A stretch of DNA of 64,000 nt, taken from positions 4,216,001-4,280,000 of the forward strand of contig CM007990.1 of NCBI GenBank assembly GCA_002189035.1, in the 5' to 3' direction. A model generated the notes under the pieces. It had not been told where the DNA came from, searched no databases, and was given only the letters and a program-made list of their open reading frames with translations. Of this stretch, positions 26,006 to 42,656 are shown in pieces (the first letter of the stretch is position 1; each line of letters starts with the position of its first letter). Source of the stretch: Utricularia gibba. Taxonomy: Eukaryota > Streptophyta > Magnoliopsida > Lamiales > Lentibulariaceae. The translations under genes and the position numbers were made by a program.

Positions 26006-28893
26006 CGACGAAGACGGCTGTGGTAGTGTTGTAATTGCGATTCGCGACAAGGGTGTAGTTGTCATTTCACGTTGACACGTTGGGATAGAATATTCTCGCC
26101 TTTTCTTTCGCTTTCGTTGACTACAGCCATGGCCACTAGCCTCAACCTCAAGTATGACGTTGGGGGGCTATACGTAATATCAGTATTTTAGGAGGGGAAT
26201 AATGTTAATTATTATTCTTTCTTCTAGACCCCTTGAATTTTACAAACTTGTTTAGACTCCATCCTTGGCAAGATATTGAAATTTAGGCACTTTTAAATAC
26301 TTCAAAATTTGATCATACGCCAATCCACATCAACTTGAATTACACAACTATCAACTACACCCTCCTCCACCATACTATTACTTTCAGCTACTTAGAATTT
26401 GGATTGCTAAAAATATATTGTATTGTTATAGGAAAAATAATTAAATCAAATATTACGGTTAAAGCATAATTTTATCCCAATTGAAAGTAAAATATATAAA
26501 ACAGTACTATTAATCACAAAAATATCAAAATCCCCCAATTCCTTCTCGTCGAGCCTCCCGGTCTAATATTTAATAAAACCCTAATTTTATAATATAATAT
26601 TATCTATTTTTTGATTTTAAAACATTGAAAACTATATGTTATCAATTATTGTATTCATTAGCTTTCAACTTCACCAAGTTTTTCAATACATAATCCAATA
26701 AAATCTGATTTAATCATATTTATTTCATCCTTGTCATACAATCTCACTACTGATTGGTTTTTTGTGATACTAATTAGTGGCTTCAGGGGAATCAAGTTGG
26801 GTCGGGGGGCGCCCCTACGGTTGTAGTTTGAGTTAAAGCCTCCATTTAAGTTGCTTGACAATGGATGTCCTTTTAATGATCTATGCTATATATAGTAATT
26901 TAATTTCCAGTTTTTAATTTTTAAAATATAATAAAAAATTATTGAACTCAATTAAACTTATTATAAATAAGATTCAATCCAAATGCATAATTAATCAGAA
27001 TATTGCATTCAAGCAGTTTTTAATGCATTGCGCCCTAGTTATCACATGAGCATTTTGTTACTATTTTTGTAAAAAAATAATATAAAAAATCACAAATAAT
27101 AGAGAATAAGGATTATTTAATTAGGACGAAAAGTATTTAATTTATTTAAATTTAAATGAAAATTGATGTAATGAGATTAGTAATTTATATGGTGTTTAAT
27201 TACTAGATAAACAATTCAAAATTAGGTAAAAAAAGAATGTGTAGGTTTGAATAAATATGATTTACAAAATTAAATGAAATATTTGTAATTTCAAATTTAT
27301 TTAAATCAATGAAATAAATATAATATAATTTATAGCTCTTTTATTAAAATGTTTCAAATAAATTGTATGATCTTTATCAGAATTACTCAACAAAATATAA
27401 TTTCTAAGTTATGAATAGATACAAATATGATGAATCAATGTTTTTGGTTATTTAAGTTGGCATGAATGAATAATTAATCCATTATATGTTTTTAAAAAAT
27501 GTATAAGATAAGTTTTTTACCAATTTTTGTAAATATAGCTAACTATATCTAGTTTTATTCAAAAAAGATTGAAAAATAGCGATATACCATTTTACATTAA
27601 TATTAAAATTAATATTAAAATTATCCATATTTATCATACTTGGAAATTGTCTTTAATATTTTAATATGAGGGCTTGGTGTATTTTTAGTTTCTGTTGCAA
27701 TTAAATTTAAATAATCATTTTCCATTGTAAAATTCATAATTTCATAGACTTTTATGGAGAGATTCTGAATTTTTGTTTCCGGGTATTTTCATTTTAGGGC
27801 CTTGAAAATTGATATATTGGTATATGAACCAAAGTATACACGTATTGAAGAATCCGTGGTCAATTTTGGCGCGTTCTCCAATGAATTAAGTCCACGTGTT
27901 TCATATATTTTAATTTGTATTTATTTTATTATATTATTAGAAAGTTGATGTGACGTTTTGTATGGTAATATGTGTTATTTAGAATCAAAGTAATATAAAC
28001 GGTTCAATACAAATGGAATTATTAACTAAGATATTATTTATGAAATAAATTAATATATTTAATATTTTAAAGTGGAAAAAAATGAAAATTTATATATTCA
28101 ATATTTTAAATAACTGTATAATATAGCTGTAATTTAGCTCTTGTATTTAAAGCTAAGAATTGCTAGATTTTAGCTTTAAGAAAATAAAAAAAATGACTAT
28201 TGATTGAAAATTTGTAACAAATTTAGAAAAAACCATTTTCATTCTACTAAATTCAATTCTATTTTAGTAGAATTCATTTTAATTTCTAAATATATAACTT
28301 ATTCTCTTATATAAAATTTAATTTTTGAGAATCAATATAATTTTATGTTTCTCACACATATTTTTTAATAATTTATTTTAAAAAATAAATTTACTATTAT
28401 ACCTGCAATTCATACTATTTTTAAAATAATTACTAATTTAATAATATTAATTAAGAGTTTGATAAATATTAATATTATATAATATATTTTATTTAAATAA
28501 ATTTATAAAATTTTATTATTAATAAATATAGGTAAATAAATAATTTATTTATAAGAAATTGTGGTGAGATATTAATCAATTATATAATAATCAATTTTAA
28601 GCAATAGTTTCAAATGTATATTAATTTTCATTTTATTAGAATTTTTAATTCTAAAGCTTTTTTTTCCAAACATTGATTTGATATCTTACCACAATTTGTT
28701 ATAAATTGCTGCGTGACCCCGGGCCCGCAACTAATGTTTCACCATCAAAATTTCATTGAATCCGTACGGGTCATTTTGCAATAAAAAAGAGTTGCGATTA
28801 ATATTTTTGCTTTTTTAATCGTATCTACAAAATCGAGCGATGAGCTAATATAAAGACCCTTGAAATTCCGGGAATCCGAATCTGAGAAGAGTG
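26006..28893. other. AT-rich spacer with dispersed repeat
   Basis: Almost 2.9 kb, strongly AT-rich, with no gene I can support. It holds a perfect hairpin (28241-28273) and a stretch (about 28,300-28,600) resembling 61,400-61,690. TATAAAG at 28849-28855, 40 bases before the next start codon, is probably the TATA box of the gene at 28894. Confidence 0.5.
28241..28273. repeat. Inverted repeat, 11-bp perfect arms
   Basis: ATTCTACTAAA at 28241-28251 pairs perfectly with TTTAGTAGAAT at 28263-28273, with an 11-base loop. It sits at the edge of the dispersed AT-rich repeat and may mark an old MITE. Confidence 0.7.
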
Positions 28894-30927
28894 ATGGAGA
28901 GATCCCTTCACTGCGAAACGACGTCGTCGGACGTCTCCTCCCTGGCATCTCCCCCGGCGGACAAAGCCTCCTCGAGAACGGTTCTCTCAATCGAGTGCTT
29001 GAAATCGAGCTCTAGCGCCGACGGCAATCCCAGCGGCGGCGACCTGCTCCAGACCGGCGATATCGTGGAGGAGATCCAAATCGGCAACATGACCGTGAAT
29101 TCCCCTTTCAGAGGGGCAAACACGCGATCCAGAAGATTCTCCAATCCTCCTTTAAACAGAAGGAGACTTCAATCACCGTCCTCGCGCGACGCGGCAGCGG
29201 TCAATCCGTCCAAATGGACGCTACGATCGTCGTCAACGAACAGCTCCTTGGGAGGAGACAGTATATTCTTCGAGCCAGAAGTGATCCAAACTACACCGTC
29301 GGCTTCACCGATCGGACGGAATCCGAGTGCTTGAACTTGCAAGGTTAGGGACCAATTCCTATTGCTACTTCGTTTTTTTTCCCCCATTTTTTAAATATAA
29401 TTTTGACGAATTTTGACTTTTCGTTGGTGCTCTGCCTCACTTTTTTCAAAAATGGCGGGGGCATTCGCAATTCCGCGGGCCCATCCACTCCGCCACAAAT
29501 ATTTTTTTTATTAAAAAATATTTTTTAAAACAATTAAATATTGCTTTTTTTAATAGTAATTTGTTGTAGTTGCTTTGAAATTCAATGCTTTTTGTTTCAG
29601 AAAATATATATTTAAAAATAGGATAAGAAACAAGCCTTCTGGTAGAAGATTCTTGGAACAATTGTGTTTTGACTTCTGGTTTTTCTGGATTCGGATTTTT
29701 TTAGTTAGAAAATGTGTGAACTGAATTATTATTTATTATTTTTTAATTTTTGAATTTGTGGGTTGGATTGTAGTATGGAGGAATGAAAGAATGGTGAATG
29801 ATCTGGAGAGGACGCAGATTCAGGAAGGGTATGTGTCGTATCCATGGGAGAGGCGGATGGAGGAAATGCTGTCGATTCCCAACTCCAGCAGCTTCTTCTC
29901 GATCCTTCTCCTCCCCAAAGCTTCTAACAAAGATGGGACGCGGTACAACGATCTGGAGGACACGCTCGCGCGGGCGCACGCCTGGTTCTACGCCTCCTTC
30001 GAGAGCGGTGCGCCCATCTCCTTCGTCAACATCCAGACAGAATCCCTGCTCACCAAGGTACGCTGAACGCACTTGGAGTCTGAAACCTGATTGGGTTGCT
30101 GACAGTGGTAGGTTGTTCGTAGATATCAGGGGAGACTGCGTCTTCAACTGTGAGTGCCGGGTCGCTCTCCGACCTATCGAACATCGCGAATACCAGTCTT
30201 TACGGCTTCGAGGATTACCACGGAGTGGACATCGGAGTTGTCAGAGCTGTTCGGCTCTGGTTCTCGCCGATGGCAGGGGAGATTCCTATTGAGATCAACA
30301 TCAAGAGCCATGACACTAAGCTCGGGTTCGCCATCAGTAGAACGCAAGAGGTAACTAACTGCCCCTGATGGAATAATGAACTCAATCCAGGCGTTCTGCA
30401 AATAATGCCGATGTTGTTGTTGTTGCGAGCAGGGCTTCATTTACGTCTCATCGGTCATCCGTGACGACAATGACGTGCCGTCGGCGCGGTCGGGGCTCTC
30501 CCACCTCCACAACCTGGCAAGCAGCGCCGCGAGGCTTCTAGTGGTTTCGAGGGTGTCCAACATGAAAGTGCTTCCGTGGATGGTTTCCCAGACGGGTGCC
30601 ATCCGCTGCTTCGACACGTTCTCCCTCAGCCAAAAGCTTTCCCTCCACCGCCGCGCCAAGGTCCCGATCGCCCTTCACGTGTTCCTATGGGATAGAGCCC
30701 TCGTTTCCGCGGGACACCGGTCGGGCGCCGCCTCTGCTCGTGCTCGGACGGAGGAGAAGGAGACTTCCCGGGATGAACAGTGGGTGACGAATGACTTCGC
30801 CCAAGGCGAGGCCAGCGGGAGCGGCAGTGGGAGCGGAAGCAGCGCCGATATGACGCTGGAGAGAGATACGGCCGGCGAGTTCTCCTTCAGGTTCCATGAG
30901 TTTCAGCTCAATAGCAACTGGGTCTGA
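28894..30927 (+). CDS. Conserved plant protein of unknown function, one frameshift
   Basis: Four coding exons: 28894-29343, 29774-30057, 30123-30350, 30433-30927, giving about 485 residues. I recognise a conserved plant-only family (opening MERSL..., ASPPADKASSRTVLSIECLK, then YVSYPWERRMEEMLSIP, TESLLTK, SLSDLSN, YGFEDYHGVDIGVVRAVRLW, KVLPWMVS, SLSQKLSLHR, HVFLWDR) but know no function. Residues in exons 3-4 (TKLGFAISRT, GFIYVSSVIRDD, ARLLVVSRVSN) resemble a PDZ-type fold; this is inference. The C-terminus has a Gly/Ser run (GSGSGSGSS). The start is ATG at 28894, not the upstream GTG. In exon 1 the frame breaks at the A3 run 29118-29120: after SPFRGA the family continues KHAIQKILQSSFKQKETSI, which needs one more A. 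With it, exon 1 joins exon 2 in phase. Confidence 0.82.
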
Positions 30928-31218
30928 ATGATCTGCGCCTCCATTCCACTTACATCCCCCCTTTTCTCTTCCAAAAGTCACGTAAACTGTACGGTCATGT
31001 GAACTTTTTTTTTTTTTTTTCCCTCACCCAGATGGATTCAGAGCTCATGCTGCAATCAGTTTATTCTTTTCTCTAACACGAAAATACACAATAAAAACTA
31101 CAACGAATGATCACGTTAGCAGTAAGAGCAGCACCGTAGTCGGCAACCTGAAAGACTCACAGGAGAGTCGTTATTGGCAACTACCTTCTCAAGGACTCGC
31201 TTGCAGAGAAAGGGAAGC

Positions 31219-33221
31219 TTATGATGCAAAGTATTCCAGAAAATTGGCATCCATGGAATCCGCGGCGGCCGGGAGGTTGATTCCTAATGAACCCTCAACA
31301 CCAAACTGAAGATCAAATGCGCTGTACGCAGATAACTCAGGCGGCAGACCGCCGAGGTGGGGCCGGAACTCGATAAGCCGGTGAGGCTGCGCCGAACGTG
31401 CATGGTTCACCAAGTGTGCAAAACTCCCCTGAGTAGCATCATTCTCGTTTGTGGGTAGGTAGAAATCGGGTAAGGCCTCTGTGTGTAGACCCACAGGAAT
31501 ACTTGAGCTGAAATGGTGACCACTTGATCCGTGAAGGAAGGCAGAGCTCTGGGTTCCCTGTTGCTGCCAGACGGAGGTTCTTGGCTGAGGTTCATACTGT
31601 TGGCAATGATCCAATAGGGTGTTTTCATGTGACTGAAGAAACTCTGTCTGATCATGCAAAAGACTGTCTCGAGCCAGTTGAATCGTGGCGTCGGCTTCGC
31701 TGGAAATGAAACCTGGCAATCGGTTGGGAGCACTTGAGGATGGGAGAGAGCAGAAGAGGTTGTAGTCAGACTCTACTGAGTCAGGAAGATCCTGCTTGAA
31801 GCTACGATGGCTGGTCATCCTGAGGACACGATCAGGAGCATCGATAACCAACTCACTCCCATGATCATGTGGAAACCGGCTCGGAGATGTATCAGGGATT
31901 TCACTCAGTCTGGGATGTTTCCGTTTCCTCAGCAGACCCTCATCAACATGCTTCTTTTGCTTGTTATTTGTCACAAGTGTGCAGGATCCTGATTCAGGAG
32001 GCGCCATATCGGCTGACTGGTTTATCCCTTCTTCATCTTTGGAGGACACAGATCCCATGCCATCTTCTGTACATTCAACATCGTAATCATTGTCACTTCC
32101 AACACAAAGCTTCTTCTTCTTCTTAATATTCTTCTCACAGCCGCTAGATTTCGAGGGTATGTCACTGATGCTAGAGGAAACGTTGTCGTTGCTCGGTTGC
32201 CGGATGAGCGCTTCTTCCCTACTGAGAACACCTAGCCATATGGAGCTCTCTTTAGCAGTCATCCTATCCTGTAAGCACTTGGACTGCCTGACCAGTCTTC
32301 TTACTCTGGCAATATCAGGGGACATATGCTTAATAACAGCAGTAAGCACACCTACCTTCCACATCTTCTTAAGATCATGAGGCTTCTTGTAAGGGGAAGT
32401 CTGGCCAACCGGCAAACCCAACCTCGGCCACCACTCCTCGTGCCCGGTAGGCCACCATGACGGAGGAATGCCCTTCTCCAACGGATACTTCCTCTGAGGT
32501 GGATCACAGTGCTGCATCAACGACGACAGAAGAGATCCCAAGGTGGCATCCTGCAAGTCTTGAAGAACTTTCTTTGAGTTTCCATTCATCCCATCTCCAT
32601 CCCCTTTTAAAAGACACTCGGCTTCATAGTTCGCTATAGCTGCAAGTCCATTCTTATCAAACTTCACCTTCTCCTTCCACCAAGCTCTGATATTATCGGA
32701 GGAACCGCTTACCGGCTTGCCCTTCTCCGGAATTATGCCGTACACGAATCCTCGAGCGTTACATACCTCCATCAACTTCAGCATATACTTCAAAATCCCA
32801 TCCTGAGCTCGTGCCATCTTCTTGCGACATGCCTGGTCTGTAGTTGACTTGCTCTTCTGCTTCTCAGCAACTCTCTGAACTTCAAGCTTTTGCCTCTCCC
32901 TGAGCCTCCTCAGCCGCACGCGATCCTTCCACATTCGCTTCTTCAATTCCTCTGCGTCAATCTCCTCATCACTAACATCAATCCCCTTGTCATCATCACC
33001 TTGTTGTATCTCATCAACCTCGATATCCGAACTGAAAATCGCAATAAACAAAAAAGAAACATAGCTTACGCATACCAGACACCACAGAGACCAACACAAT
33101 CAACGAAAGCTCCAGCCTAACTACCAGTCCAAATTCCTCAACGAAAACGAACGGCTAACTAACGATTGAACAACATCACTGCTAATCATTACCTCGTATC
33201 CATGCCTTCAATTCCCCCCAT
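31219..33221 (-). CDS. EIL3: ETHYLENE INSENSITIVE 3-like 3 protein (EIL3)
   Basis: Nuclear DNA-binding transcription factor of the EIN3/EIL family. EIL3/SLIM1 members control the sulfur-deficiency response, and EIN3/EIL1 control ethylene responses. Two coding exons: 33221-33193 (MGGIEGMDT plus two bases) and 33031-31219, giving 613 residues with intact frame. An acidic start ([11 protein letters not shown]) precedes a basic region ([19 protein letters not shown]). The family core follows: [91 protein letters not shown] and [13 protein letters not shown]. The C-terminal half is Ser/Gln-rich and poorly conserved. The tiny first exon is supported by a GTAATG donor, a matching acceptor and phase. 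Assignment to EIL3 rather than EIN3/EIL1 rests on the short acidic start and core wording. Confidence 0.92.
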
Positions 33222-35896
33222 AACCGCCCAGAAAACGACGACTTCAACGACGCCGAGGGCAATGAGTAACCAGATTTTCCGCTTCCAATAACAGACAAGT
33301 TGATGACAAAAAAAAAAAGGCGAATTGAATCAACTAAACCTAGGGTGTTGGTGACTCTGCACAGTTGACCGAAGCGAACCACACTTTATGGCTGGAATTT
33401 TTGCCGTTAACTGTGTAGTTGCCCGGCGCACGATACCGGAATTTATTTTTGGACACGCGACCTGAACTGCTTCGTCGTCTTCTTCTCTCCATGATCTTCA
33501 CATTTTACAGTTCACAGTGCAGTTAACCGCGCCTGTTGTTTTTAAACCTAAAAAAACAAACAAATGAATTTAAATATATATATTTAAGAAATACCATAAT
33601 AATATTATAATTAAATATTTGTTAAACCTATTTACCGTACACGTTAAACTTATAATCACATTTAATTAAGCATAAATAATTCACATAGATACTTAATTAA
33701 ATTATCCTAACCAATACATCATTATGAATACTTTTGACTTTTTATATCAATATAATTATTAAACTATCAATACACATAAATTTCATAATATTTTCATCTC
33801 TATGTAAATTCATTTCATTTCACATGTCAACAATTTTTCATTATACTTCAATTATTCTTGTATAATATTATTCATTTTAAGTATTCATTTTTTACGTTTT
33901 TCTCTTCTATAAAAAGTGTATTGTACAACATGAGAAATATTTTCAATTCAAGCATATCAATTCCCCTATTGATAATCAATTGTACACATCGCCACTAGGC
34001 CTATAGTTTTGCATTCTCCACCATTTAGCTACTCAACGTCCTCTTAGAGTATTCTATCCCATAATTGGAGTGAGCTTCCACTAAACTTTAATATTAAATA
34101 TAATAATTCATACTTTCTTATATGATATTGTTTGCTTTATCTCTCGATAACTCGTTAAATCTCGAAAAATTCGAAAGGTTAGCCCTTGGGGTTTGATGGG
34201 TTTCCTCCATCCCATTCAGGGGTAGGGGACAAGTAACCATTGCTGGTGTGTTGAAATGGAAATGTTGTCCAAATGTCTTGGTCAAATTGATTTAGAGCCA
34301 ACATTCCCCATAACGCAACATCCCTAGCCCAGACCGGGCACCCTACCAATAAATAAAAACATTATCCATCTTGTAATGAAGGGGAGGGATGTGGGACCAC
34401 CCTCCTTAAACCGTTGATTTTTGGTGGAATAAATAAATACATTATTTGCTAAGAAAATGCCAATATTCATGTCACACGTGTGATGGAATGATGATTTTGA
34501 ATGCCTCCAAACTATAGTCTACGGTATTAAAAAATAAAAGATAATATTAAAAGGAAAAAGAAAAGAGAGAATTCGCAACTTGTACACTATGGCGTAAAGT
34601 TGGGGATTCTTTGATGGATAGACGTATGGATTCAGGTGGGTAAATTCGTGAATTTTAAAAATTAAATACGATAAAATTAGGTATAATGTATATGAGTAAA
34701 TGTCATAAACATATTGATCATAGAGAAATGAATCGAGTTGATTGGAAATCAAAAGTAAAAAATACGGTGGTTACTAGTTTTAAACTATATATTATAAAAA
34801 TAAAATAGTATTAGACTTTTGAAAAGGGTAAATGATTACTAAAGTGGAATTGATGGAATATAATAATATAAATATTTTCATGGGGTGATTAAAAAAATAA
34901 AACCAAGCTCAAGTTTTCACATCACTTTATAAATTAATACCGCAGGAGTACTTGTTCAACTTTGAGATTATTACCCTATTTTTAGGGTGTGTGTAAAAAA
35001 TTGATATTGGTGTATGAGAGAGAAAATTAGAATGACTATTTTTGTAAATGATCCTTCAACTTTGTCTAAAATAATAACTTTCGAAATTTATATTGTCAAT
35101 AATTTGGCATAGGACATAATTCGAAATAATGTTGGGTTCTATTCTTTGCACGGCTGAAAATCTTCATCATTAAAAAGATTTATAATAAAATAAAAATTGA
35201 AGATCGATTCACAATTTTTGAATTTATATTCTTTTTAAAATAAAAACTGAACTTTTTTATTCCAAATAAGCTGTACATTACCTAAATGCGGAATGGGTAT
35301 GATGCAAGCTAGCTGGCGTGACGCTGCATCTAGTAGTCTATGCATCAAGAATTCAAATTGATTAAGGTAAGAAGGTTTTTGGTTGTTCAGCTTCAAAGGA
35401 TGGGGAAGTCAAGAGTGGGGTGAACGTGGACGGCATCCCTTCCCTTGGACGTGTACCTGGGCGCTTAGCATGCACGAGGTACTTTCAAATGATGGCGTTG
35501 AGAAGTGTACCTTTGGGGGTAAACCCAAGAGCAGCATGACTCGTGCTGCACCTGAAACTGTCACCTTGTTGATGAGGTTTCCTTGGAAGCATTCACTGGT
35601 GCTGCAGCTACCATGAGTTGCTTGAAATGAATGAAACTGGATCTCACACACACCAGCAGATCATAATTCATTGATCATTGGAGATATGTAAACTATGTAT
35701 GAGCAAAAAGGCATTTGATGTGTTGGCGCACAGACTCAATTTTTCTGAAACATGATTTTTAGAACAAAGGGCATGAATTAATTGGTTACTTCTGATGTAC
35801 TGGAATCCCCCCCGAACAATTGAACCTACTCAACAATGACTTCCAAAACTGGTAACAGCAAGAGAATCAGGAGAATGCCACGGAGGGGCTTGTACC
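33222..35896. other. Spacer between EIL3 promoter and ESF1 3' end
   Basis: 33,222-33,540 is mixed sequence, probably EIL3 leader and promoter. 33,540-35,300 is AT-rich with nothing recognisable. 35,380-35,640 is a less AT-rich island with open frames on both strands that match no family I know. 35,640-35,896 probably includes the ESF1 3' UTR. Confidence 0.5.
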
Positions 35897-38800
35897 TCAC
35901 AGATGTTTTGATTTGCTAATAACCTTAGCTTTTGGGGCTGATGCTAGCTGCTTCAGTCTCATTTTGAGTGACTTCACTGAAGCCGCTATCTCATCCTTAT
36001 CCTTCCCATTTGAAGGAAAAGATGTCCCTGACGGAAGTGAGGCGCTCTCATTGTTTGATGCTGGAGAAGTTTCAGGGCAATCGGCCTGGCTGGTGTCCTT
36101 CTTGCTGCTCTTCTTTGTGACCTGTCGAGCATAAGCAGCCGACCTGTATTGCCATGAGAGAGGAGAAACAAAGGTGAGATGTAAAAAAAAAAAAAACACA
36201 GAGAAGAAAAGCAGGAGTTCACAACTCACCTTTTGAACTGAGGATCAGTTGGATCCAAAGCAAAGAGTGGAGATGTAAATAATGCCGAAAAACGTGGATC
36301 ATCATAATCGACTGAGGGTATTTTTTCCTCATCATTAGTGGTCTCCCCCTTTCCTTTCTTTCCCTTGCTCTTTTTAGCTTTCAAGTTGTAGCCCTTTACA
36401 CGGGTGTCTAGTGCGTTATCATCAGCAGTGAGAAGCTCAAGTTCGGCCACACTTGCTTCAGCTTCCAGGTGCTGTTCTCTTTCAGAATTTCTCTTTTTGG
36501 TTTTCTCTTTCTTAGCATCATCATCGGAAGGCTCGTCAATGAAAAAGTCATCTGACTGCTTCCGAAACTCTTCCTCCGCATTACTGTCATCATCAGAATG
36601 ATTCTTGGATCTATTTATTGCCTTCATTTTCTTTTTCTCCTTTTTCTTTCGGAGATAGGCCTCCCATACAGTTTCTGATTCCCTCTCCTTCTTTTCTGAA
36701 ATGCGTTTGCTAATATCCTCTAATCCAAAATTGAAAGTTACTTCCAAGTCCTGGTCTCTCTCTTGATGATCATCATCTAATCCATCTTGTGATTCCAAAA
36801 GGGCACGATATTTCTCTATCTTCTTATCACGTTTCTGTGAAGATTCATTGTGGGTATCATCTGCAACATCGTTACCATCATCTGTTTCGCTCTCATCAGA
36901 TGCTAAATATTCCTTCAACTCCAGTTCGGCAAGCTGAAAGTGAGGAAAATGACGCAGAATATAAAAAATGGAAACAAAAAGCTATACAGTGTTCATCTGA
37001 GCATAGTGTTATATTTCAGACTCTGAAACAATGTTTATGCGACACCACGACTATGCCATTAAACATCTCATGAATAGTGTCTGTGATCCCCACCACCAAA
37101 AAGTGCAAAACGGACACAGAAATAGAGACCAAAGTTTCCTGAGTTTAACTACTACGACTCTTGTGGGAGACAAAGTAATCAGATCATATACTTAAAAAGA
37201 AAAGGAAAAAAATAAAAGATAAACCTGCTTCTCATTGAGTTTTTTCTTAAAGGTCTTTTTACGTTGCAGCTCATCATCATCCCAAGTTAAATCAATCTTG
37301 CTGTGTTGCAGTGCTCGAGTTTGAAACTCCACTCCTTCGTAATTAGCTGGTGCCTATAAAAATCAGACAACAAGCTTTTTCTAAACTCTTTCTAGGTATT
37401 TCTTCAAATGGAATTCGGTACAATATAAACATGAAAAAGAGAAAAAAAAAACGCAGTACAATCCAGCTGAAACACATAATGCCATCAAGAACATGTAAAC
37501 AAGACAATACTTAGCATGAAACACAAGACAAACAAGCTAAGCATCTGAATATGAATAATTATTTAAACCTTGCCTCATCGAATAGTGGGAAAATGCGAAA
37601 TTACCTCCTTTGCAATGTCACGTGGCTCATGTTCAAAGTTCATTGAATCTGGAATAAATCTCAAGTCCAACTTATTTGCTGATCTTTCAAACTCGACTCC
37701 ATCACAAGTTCTGTAAATATAATCTGCTGTAGCAATTGAATCGCATTCAACAACTGCATAATAGTACCTAAGAGAATAAACAAAGGCTCTGAGCTGCAGC
37801 ACAAGTAAAGTTTAAGCAAAGGAAAGGAACTGCATTTACCACAAGAAGCCAATTTTTAACGTAACATGACATCATTAAATTACGAAATAAGCAACGGTGA
37901 TGATAACATCTGTAACCTTACACACTACAGCTATACAACAAAATCTAAAAGCCCTTAAGAAAGCAAATACCTCAACCGGCTGAGCTCATAAGCACGTAGC
38001 TTAACCTCATCTGCCGGTTCATCATCATTTTCATCATCACCATCAAATAGACTAACAGGGCCATGCAGCTCCTCTTCCTTCATCCGCTGTATTCCAAATT
38101 CAGATGGGTAGATAGAAACAGACCAAATTTCGCCCCCTTTAGGTAGAAAGGAACTCAGCAAGACGAATATATCAACAGCCTAGAAAAAAAATAAGACAAA
38201 ACAAAATACAGGTGAAGCATAGGTACTGGGGGGACAGATTACCTGCCATATCATTAGAAAAATTTCAAAACTCAAACTACTGGATCTGTGTAGTTCGGTA
38301 CATCCCAAAAATATTAATACTAACGAAGCAATTACTCACTAACTCAACGATTAGAAAGCACTCAAAATCATTGCACACGCAGGTGACAACTAAAATATAA
38401 CCTAGTCATATAGGACATATGATGAACACATAAAAAATGTTAATTTCACCAAAAAATCTATACCCTAGTTGCGTAGATGCTTTATGAGAACAAAATGCAA
38501 AGTGAATACGAAGTGATCTTACATACCCGCACTTGACCCCAATCCAAATTAACAACTGCAAGTCTCTTCGTCTCCTTATCAATTGAAGGCACATTGTCCT
38601 CCTATGAAGAGCACAGAAAACATAGAGACCTTCAGACGAAAACTAATTCTTGTATATCAGTACAACATCACTTTCAAGGTAAAAGACCCTCACTTGCGGC
38701 ACAAATAAATCCTCCTCCCCATCATTTGAGTAATCATCATCTGATTCCGTTGAACTTGATGCTGATGAATTGTCCATCTGCTCATCATCACTATCAGAGG

Positions 38801-39155
38801 TCTCGTCCAATCGATCACCTTCCCGTTCGCTCTCACTAGAACTTTCAGCTTCTTCTTTCTCGTCAATAGAAAGCAACTTTCTTTCCTTTTCCTTACTTTG
38901 AAGACGATAATAATGGTTCAGGGAAGCGCCGGTTTCCTTTTTGCTTTTGGGTTTTCCACGCTTGTCAACGGAAGCCTTGGAGGAGGCGAATTTAGCATCG
39001 GAGAACACACCACTGAAGCGAGAATCAATTTCCACTTTCGATCGCTTCACCGCAGATCCCATGAAGCGAGGATCAGATTGCGCCGCTGCAAACCGATCAT
39101 CAGTGATCAATTCCTTTTCACCACCCCTGCTCCTTCCTCGACCTTTCCTCTTCAT
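35897..39155 (-). CDS. ESF1: Pre-rRNA-processing protein ESF1 homologue
   Basis: Nucleolar factor required for 18S rRNA maturation as part of the small-subunit processome. Seven coding exons: 39155-38694, 38601-38527, 38179-37971, 37767-37605, 37353-37225, 36933-36230, 36143-35897, giving 662 residues. All phases close and no frameshift is seen. Family signs: [13 protein letters not shown] near the start, acidic Ser-rich blocks ([17 protein letters not shown]), a central core ([53 protein letters not shown]), [10 protein letters not shown], long Lys/Glu-rich charged regions and the C-terminal motif [20 protein letters not shown]. Start is ATG at 39155; an upstream in-frame extension lacks ATG. 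It lies head to tail with SelO upstream, with 387 bases between the SelO stop and this start. Confidence 0.93.
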
Positions 39156-39542
39156 CTTCACTCCGATCAGCAAGAAAAAACTCGAACTCTATGGAAGAGC
39201 TAAACTACCACACCGAAACCACCGAGCGCCGGTCAAAAAGGATAACTCACCCGTCAGCCGTGTGTCGTCGTCCCTCCGGACGCCGGTTTTAGCAGAGGGA
39301 AAACCCTAAACTCGCGTTTTATAATTTCTAAAAGATATTCACAATAATGAAAATAAATTTCAGTAAAATAACAGAGTTCGGAGGATGGTTTTCTTTTCTA
39401 AAATATGTACGGCACTGTAAATGTCTTCTTCATCCTGTGACTCCAACTCCATGTCCAAGACGAAAAAAACACCAAGGGACAAGGCATACAGAGGGGGCAG
39501 GAGCAGGCAGGCTTCCTTCCAGTGTTCCATGGATGAACGAGC

Positions 39543-42656
<3,114 letters not shown>

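Noticed and set aside
26006-28893. LTR retrotransposon in the long AT-rich spacer
   Set aside because: I found no long terminal repeats, primer-binding site or reverse transcriptase or integrase coding sequence.
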